Shown in pieces: positions 60,101-64,000 of a stretch of 64,000 bases of DNA. Position 1 is the first letter of the stretch; each line of letters begins with the position of its first letter. The translations under genes and the position numbers were made by a program. The notes beneath the pieces are model-generated. The model worked only from the letters and a program-made list of their open reading frames with translations, did no database searches and was not told the origin of the DNA. Source of the DNA: Membranipora membranacea (lineage: Eukaryota; Bryozoa; Gymnolaemata; Cheilostomatida; Membraniporidae); NCBI GenBank assembly GCA_914767715.1, contig OU612065.1, forward strand, positions 12,400,001-12,464,000. Reading direction: 5' to 3'.

Positions 60101-63100
60101 AATTGCAAGTCCCTATGTGAATTTAAAATACACAAAGCGCTCCATACTTGTAGCATTGAGTAACAAGTAATCAGTTTCAACAAGCCATCACTGTAACCCA
60201 CATTTCTAGGTCTGATATGTTTGCAATACTGAACACTGACACAGCTTGGTTTGATATTGCATGACTAGTCACTACACAGTCAACAATCCACTCCCTTTAG
60301 GTGCTCCATTCTGTTACAACTAAACATCCCGATGGGCTGGCTGTGGACTGGGTTGGTGGAAACCTTTACTGGAGTGACAATATCCTGAATACTATAGAAG
60401 TGTCGCGGTTAGACGGTAAACATAGGAAGGTTTTAATGAGAGGTGTCAAGGAACCGAGAGCCTTACAGCTTCATCCTGCCAAGGGATATTTGTTCTACAC
60501 AGACTGGGGGCAGGGAGCTCACATTGGTAGAATGGGAATGGATGGCTCAAATCACCGACACATTATCAATGGAAGCATAGGTGGGTAGCAAGCCACCGCA
60601 AACTTTGTGTAACCTATCTTGAAGTTGTTTGATTGTGTCGAAAAGTTTCAAACTTGTGTCTGTGGAAATATACATTTTTTGACATTCCAATGTGTAGGTT
60701 ATTATCACATGAGAGCTTTATCAATATCACAACATTACCAGTTATCAATATCATTAAGAGTAAATAATATAATCGGTGTACACAGATTCTTGCCATAGTT
60801 GAAATCTGAGTAACAATCTATGGTGAGCTGCATGGATACATCTACGCCATGGGTGATAGACCAATGTTAGCCTAGGTCATTAATTGCATCTTCCAAAAAC
60901 TTTATCTTGGCTTTCCACAGTATCTCATGCCAAAATTCTCAATTTTATACAATTCCAGGCTGGCCGAATGCTTTAGCTGTAGACATCTATGCAGACAAGT
61001 TGTTCTTTGGTGATGCTAAGCTGGACTACATTGCCATGGCTAACCTCGATGGAACGAATAGGAAGATAATAATGAACCACGCCGTGTCTCATATATTCTC
61101 TCTGGCCATCTTCGAGGACATGGTGTACTGGTCAGATTGGGAGAATAAACAAATACACAAGGCACATAAGTTTACTGGGGATAACATGATCACACTGGCT
61201 GAACTAATACACAGGCCTATGGGTATGCTATTTACTCATCGGGACACAGCTGTTAAAATCTGCAGTCAAAAATGATACAATAATGTTTTATTTTTGTTGT
61301 ACCCTAAAGTATGCAGCTGTTTACCCACGGAACACTTGAAGTGCCCTGTGTTTGTTAAGTAATAGCCACATAGTGCATGTTACGATCATGAAGTGATACA
61401 TTTAATAGAGAATAGATAATAAAGTTTTTTTTATGATTCATCCTCATTTTAGAGCTGAGAATTGTACACGAGTTGAACCAGGTGTATAAGTTTGACAACC
61501 CTTGTGATCTACTACACTGTGAGGGGTTATGTCTTCTAAAGCCCGGACAAGCTGGAACTCTAGATGCTGAGTGTGCATGCCCCGATTACTTCCAACTATC
61601 CACCATTGACAATCGTACATGTGTGTCTGAGTGCCCTTTGTAGTAAGTTGTGCTGACCTCAATCACATGTTGCAAGTGTTATCATCACTCGTATAAATTG
61701 ACTATAAACAAGTTTTTATGTGAATTCTCGTTGATGATTTTGGTTGTATCACAGCGCTAGGATTTAATATTATTTTTCATCCCTTTTTGTGTGACAAACT
61801 AAAATGTATTTAAGTATCTTGGTTTTTGGTCTTTGCTGGTTATTAATTCTATGTAGGTTACATGGTGGTTTTCAATTTTTTACAGCTCACACTTTCAGTG
61901 CCTAGATGAATATCAATGTATTCACTTTACTCAACGCTGTGATAACCACCAAGACTGTGATGATGGTTCTGATGAGACGAATTGTGAGGGCAGATACTCG
62001 GCTTGCCCGCCATTCCAGATGTCCTGCGCTGGAGCTAATGCTACACAGCCTCTGTGCATTGAAGCTAAACAGATCTGTGATGGCATGATTGACTGTCCTC
62101 ACCAGGATGATGAACTGGTGAGACTTTTATGATATTTGTACATGTTTTTAGTCTGATGAAAAGATTTTTATGCCATTTTTTTGCAATTTGACCGTTGACT
62201 GAATTTAAAAATCTATTTAGGTTTAAACACAAATATTATCTTACCCATGTTTCCCCTGGCTGTACTATATTTTCATGAACCACATATGTATTTTGTAGCT
62301 GATGAGCCATTGCAGGCAGTATAATTGTCTGGAAGGATCATATAAATGTCACAACAGTACTTCAACTATATGTATACAAGCTGAAAATATCTGTGATCAT
62401 ATCGACTCAGTGGCTTGTGACAACTTCACTCGTTCAATGTGTGGTAAGTACACATCTTGCTAAATTATCGGTTAAAAAAATACGCATTTGACTTTTTCAG
62501 CATGTGGCCATGACTCATGAAAACCTGCGAATAAAATTCAGCGTATTCATCGATTGTCTGGAGCTGACAACAAATGCCAAGTTGCATCGTCTCAAACACA
62601 AAGTCAATTTGGCCAGCTTTATAATTTTCACAGTGGAAAACAAATGTGGATCCAAACATTCATGCCTATACCCTATTTCAAGCAATTCAACCCAATAACA
62701 CAAAAAATTACGTATACAGGAGACAACAAGAGATACAAAAATATGACAATCTTATAAAATAAGTCAATATTATTGTTCTCTTGTATTTTAGCTGATGTGG
62801 AGGTGACATGTTCACCCTCAGAGTTTAAGTGTGTTAACACTAGTCAGTGTATACCTTATGTGTTCCACTGTGATGGTGAGCCAGATTGTCAGGACGGCAG
62901 TGACGAATCATCATCTAGTTGTGTCTCCAATGTTCAGTGTAAAACAGGTATGGCTCCTGAATACATTATAGTCGATATATTGTGTAAATTGTTACTGGCA
63001 CCCAGATTGGTGTCACATGTACTGTGATCCATGAATTAAAGGTTAAAATAATCAGAGGAACTGCTCCAGCTTATAATCTTCAAAATGAGCCCCAGAACAA

Positions 63101-63871
63101 CTCAATTTGGCAACTAGGACTGAAATTACGACTTTTTACAAGTATTGATACATACCTTTGTTTTTGTCACTCAATTTTACATTCTATGAGATTGTTGGAT
63201 TGTTGCTTGTTGAAGCAATGGGTTCATTTGTTAATTTCTAGTAGACAATGAACTCTGCAGAAAACATCCACACTCATTCAGTGGATATCAACTATATGTA
63301 TTCTTGTTGTAGATTACGTATCGTGTAATAACACAGGCCAATGTATACCTAAGTCATGGCTGTGTGATGGTGACGAGGATTGTCATGGTGGTGGTCAGGA
63401 TGAGGATCCAGCCAAATGCTGTAAGTTTTCATCTGTACATACTGTACATACTGTACATATTGTACATATTGTACATTCCGTACATACTGTACATACTGGA
63501 CATACTGGACATACTGGACATACTGTAGGTGACATATCTACCAGCATCTTAAGACAGGCCAATAATACTGACCTACCTCCTGTAACACCTACACATAGAC
63601 CTTTATGATTCAGTCTAGTAAAGGTTGCTTGTTATATATGATGATATGTTGGGAACTTTTTTGCTGTCAACATCGAGCATGTCCTGACTTGATAATAATC
63701 TGTAGATCTTGGTGTTGGTTCACTCTGTTGTAACACATTAGTTTCTATCTATAGTTGAGGCTTCATGTCCTGATAAATATCACCAGTGTGGAGATAAGAG
63801 GTGTATACCTAATCGCTGGCTCTGTGATTATGAGAACGATTGTAGAGATGGCTCTGATGAACTTAACTGCA
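27136..63871 (+). CDS. LDL-receptor-related protein of LRP1/LRP2 (megalin) type, 3' end outside window
   Basis: Giant endocytic receptor; 59 exons traced in phase (10,867 nt, 3,622 residues so far): 27136-27232, 31291-31428, 32063-32218, 33030-33194, 33907-34064, 34362-34458, 34634-34799, 34980-35199, 35635-35842, 36090-36203, 37008-37277, 37404-37614, 38180-38309, 38603-38784, 39024-39196, 39582-39716, 40556-40726, 40967-41152, 41455-41633, 41834-42050, 42302-42559, 42985-43188, 43358-43577, 43883-44056, 44255-44402, 44776-45004, 45217-45468, 46852-47032, 47959-48089, 49234-49551, 49865-50002, 50629-50793, 51085-51213, 51666-51792, 51971-52303, 52535-52650, 52825-52953, 53256-53492, 53842-54034, 54259-54463, 54706-54892, 55032-55292, 55564-55761, 56122-56339, 56739-56835, 57155-57346, 57621-57840, 58120-58374, 58800-58883, 59200-59381, 59826-60046, 60301-60580, 60959-61222, 61453-61642, 61886-62117, 62299-62443, 62792-62947, 63313-63420, 63755-63871. 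The start ATG opens a signal peptide ([16 protein letters not shown]). Seven YWTD propellers, EGF modules and 23 LDLR class A modules are visible; membrane anchor and NPxY tail lie beyond. Such receptors bind lipoproteins, protease complexes and vitamin carriers. Confidence 0.93.
28708..28898. mobile_element. hAT-like non-autonomous DNA transposon (175 bp)
   Basis: The element at 28716-28890 starts CAGGGGTACTCAAAC and ends GTTTGAGCACCCCTG, the terminal inverted repeat typical of hAT (Charlie-like) elements, with one mismatch. Flanking octamers GCATATAT (28708-28715) and GCAAATAT (28891-28898) match at 7 of 8 bases, the 8-bp duplication expected of hAT. The interior repeats GGGCCA words and has no transposase. 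Confidence 0.88.
31083..31096 (+). repeat. Poly-C run (14 C)
   Basis: Homopolymer in LRP intron 1, about 195 bp upstream of exon 2. Its length is liable to sequencing error. Confidence 0.85.
36615..37034 (-). other. Unexplained antisense open frame in an LRP intron
   Basis: A 139-codon open frame lies mostly within the intron 36204-37007 on the opposite strand. Its second half (about 36615-36920) is less AT-rich than the rest of the intron and reads like protein, for example [21 protein letters not shown] recognise no family. It could be a mobile-element fragment, an exon of an antisense gene or chance. Confidence 0.25.
37800..37886 (+). repeat. Imperfect two-copy tandem duplication (~44 bp unit)
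   Basis: GTAGCATTTTTGA followed by ATCTGATTGC and GACATG occurs at 37800-37842 and again at 37844-37886 with several changes. It lies in the LRP intron 37615-38179. Confidence 0.7.
39450..39508. repeat. 59-bp hairpin in LRP intron
   Basis: Arms of 27 bp (39450-39476 and 39482-39508) flank a 5-base loop. The left arm reads AGTCTTTTCTG, then CTTGACAGGCAAGCC, and the right arm is its inverse with one mismatch. It sits 73 bp upstream of the exon at 39582. It may be a minimal foldback element. Confidence 0.75.
39582..42050 (+). other. LRP LDLR class A cluster (7 modules)
   Basis: Seven LDLR class A (complement-type) repeats span exons 39582-39716, 40556-40726, 40967-41152, 41455-41633 and 41834-42050. 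Typical endings are [29 protein letters not shown] and [13 protein letters not shown], with the acidic calcium cage. Module 3 ends [17 protein letters not shown], so it lacks the usual SDE and may not bind calcium. These modules form a ligand-binding face. Confidence 0.9.
39752..40510 (-). mobile_element. 3'-terminal fragment of a non-LTR retrotransposon (LINE)
   Basis: On the minus strand, frames at about 40428-40135 and 40148-39897 read like the C-terminal end of a LINE reverse transcriptase: [40 protein letters not shown] and, in the second frame, [10 protein letters not shown] then [19 protein letters not shown] frameshift joins the two pieces, and a stop lies just upstream of the first. 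Downstream are about 140 bp of AT-rich sequence and an A-rich tail (T-run on plus, ~39752-39770). It is dead and 5'-truncated, in the LRP intron 39717-40555. The clade (CR1/L2/Jockey-like) is not resolved. Confidence 0.8.
42302..42559 (+). other. LRP tandem EGF modules before propeller C
   Basis: One exon encodes two EGF-like modules: [19 protein letters not shown] with [14 protein letters not shown], then [11 protein letters not shown] with [11 protein letters not shown] pair of EGF modules between a class A cluster and a propeller is the standard LRP arrangement. Confidence 0.88.
45469..46851 (+). other. LRP intron (1.38 kb) within propeller D
   Basis: AT-rich intron with an AT-dinucleotide-rich stretch near its 3' end (about 46735-46815). 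I see no gene or clear mobile element in it. Confidence 0.6.
47660..47950 (-). mobile_element. Second LINE 3'-end relic with AATAAA and (TA)n tail
   Basis: On the minus strand the frame 47961-47779 reads like the extreme C-terminus of a LINE reverse transcriptase: [20 protein letters not shown] resembles the LP-x-R-x-S-x-x-FK-x-x-L ending. About 90 bp downstream comes ACAATAAAAG and then a TA microsatellite (about 47661-47675), a plausible LINE tail. It lies in the intron 47033-47958 and reaches almost to the acceptor of the exon at 47959. Confidence 0.55.
48090..49233 (+). other. LRP intron (1.14 kb)
   Basis: AT-rich intron between exons 48089 and 49234. No coding sequence, hairpin or repeat stood out on either strand. 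Confidence 0.6.
50291..50430 (+). repeat. Possible tRNA-derived SINE with internal poly-G run
   Basis: In the intron 50003-50628, a box A-like TAGCGAAATCAA (50301-50312) is followed 37 bp on by a box B-like GGGTCAGATTCC (50338-50349), then 17 G (50361-50377) and a tail with GGCCTCTCCCTACCC. The spacing fits a polymerase III promoter. The poly-G length may be unreliable. Confidence 0.45.
51855..51881. repeat. Short perfect hairpin
   Basis: GCAACTCTCT (51855-51864) and AGAGAGTTGC (51872-51881) form 10-bp perfect arms around a 7-base loop in the LRP intron 51793-51970. Confidence 0.6.
54049..54090. repeat. 42-bp perfect palindrome, copy 2 of the palindromic repeat
   Basis: Two exact 21-bp inverse halves meet at 54069/54070 with no spacer. 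Each half contains CACAGAGTAAGGATA or its inverse. The repeat begins 14 bp after the donor of the exon ending at 54034. An imperfect copy lies at 24245-24284. Confidence 0.9.
55762..56121 (+). other. GC-AG intron of the LRP gene
   Basis: The donor reads GATG/GCAAGT instead of GT. Joining 55761 to 56122 gives [13 protein letters not shown], a perfect class A module. The nearest GT donor (after GGCAA) would put the next exon out of frame. GC donors with an otherwise good consensus are a known minority class. Confidence 0.85.
57890..57923. repeat. Short hairpin in LRP intron
   Basis: TGAGCAATGGCTTAC (57890-57904) and GTAAGTTATTGCTCA (57909-57923) form 15-bp arms with two mismatches around TAAA. 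Confidence 0.6.
58800..59381 (+). other. LRP tandem EGF modules before propeller G
   Basis: Exon 58800-58883 encodes [16 protein letters not shown] and GCKQGFR. Exon 59200-59381 encodes a calcium-binding EGF module ([27 protein letters not shown]). Together they precede the last visible propeller. Confidence 0.88.
59391..59640 (+). repeat. 13-bp minisatellite, 19.2 exact copies
   Basis: The unit GCTGTGTTTGATA is repeated without a visible error for 250 bp, starting 9 bp after the donor at 59382. Because 13 is not a multiple of 3 and the unit lacks stops on the minus strand, it produces an open frame there that is an artefact. Confidence 0.97.
59826..61642 (+). other. LRP beta-propeller G and EGF module
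   Basis: Exons 59826-60046, 60301-60580 and 60959-61222 give a well-conserved propeller ([39 protein letters not shown]). The EGF module at 61453-61642 has [15 protein letters not shown] and [10 protein letters not shown]. The donor after TTGTA at 61642 avoids an in-frame TAG. Confidence 0.9.
61886..63871 (+). other. LRP LDLR class A cluster, first 6 modules (continues off the window)
   Basis: Exons 61886-62117, 62299-62443, 62792-62947, 63313-63420 and 63755-63871 encode six class A modules, for example [29 protein letters not shown] and [16 protein letters not shown]. The third ([13 protein letters not shown]) has lost the acidic SDE and is probably non-calcium-binding. The last exon ends in phase 1 with a good donor (A/GTAAGT at 63872), so coding continues beyond 64000. 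Confidence 0.9.
63435..63524 (+). repeat. 9-bp minisatellite, 10 copies
   Basis: The unit GTACATACT recurs ten times with variants (GTACATATT, GTACATTCC, GGACATACT), starting 14 bp after the donor at 63421. The variants are ordered in blocks, as in slowly diverging tandem arrays. Confidence 0.92.
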
Positions 63872-64000
63872 GTAAGTCATAAGTCAAGTAAATCAAAAAC
63901 TGAAGATGGTCGTAAATATCGCTTTTTGCTGTATAATGTTGCAACCATGTAATATGTCATGCGATCATATTAATGATTTATTTTTGACCATATATTGATC

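Noticed and set aside
1-64000. CRISPR arrays, operons, phage or plasmid genes
   Set aside because: All recognised genes are intron-rich metazoan families. The tandem repeats have no spacers.

Overview
This is nuclear genomic DNA of an invertebrate animal. Every gene is split by many short, AT-rich GT-AG introns, typically 150-900 bp. The proteins are metazoan membrane or adaptor families: a polycystin-1 relative, a BTB-BACK-Kelch protein and a giant LDL-receptor-related protein. Nothing prokaryotic, organellar or viral is recognisable. The phylum cannot be fixed from this sequence alone.

Layout. Positions 1-17473 (+) carry the 3' part of a PKD1-like gene. I traced 36 exons with consistent phases, about 2,620 residues: WSC, PKD repeats, REJ, GAIN/GPS, PLAT, eleven membrane segments and a polycystin pore. 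The N-terminus lies upstream of the window. A 1.7-kb tail-to-tail spacer follows. Positions 19144-23806 (-) carry a complete Kelch-like gene with four coding exons and 595 residues; an inferred 5'-UTR intron reaches to about 26.5 kb. A short head-to-head interval (about 26.5-27.1 kb) separates it from the third gene, which runs from 27136 (+) past the end of the window. That gene encodes an LRP1/LRP2 (megalin)-type endocytic receptor. I traced 59 exons, 3,622 residues so far: signal peptide, Cys-rich and EGF-like modules, seven YWTD beta-propellers and three LDL-receptor class A clusters. The transmembrane and cytoplasmic parts are not reached.

Exon junctions were chosen by combining GT/AG sites, phase and domain continuity. 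The total coding lengths (7,871, 1,788 and 10,867 nt) all close in frame, which supports the models. One LRP intron needs a GC-AG junction.

Non-coding sequence holds many small mobile-element relics. These include a Mutator-like foldback element, a hAT-like element with an 8-bp target-site duplication, a 500-bp foldback element, a 102-bp hairpin, two 3'-end fragments of non-LTR retrotransposons, two possible tRNA-derived SINEs, a two-copy palindrome family, an exact 13-bp minisatellite of 19 copies and a 9-bp minisatellite.

Functionally the three genes are independent: a mechanosensory or adhesion-type channel subunit, a probable Cullin-3 adaptor and an endocytic scavenger receptor. The only suggested link is the possibly shared promoter of the last two. 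I see no operon-like or defence-type system.
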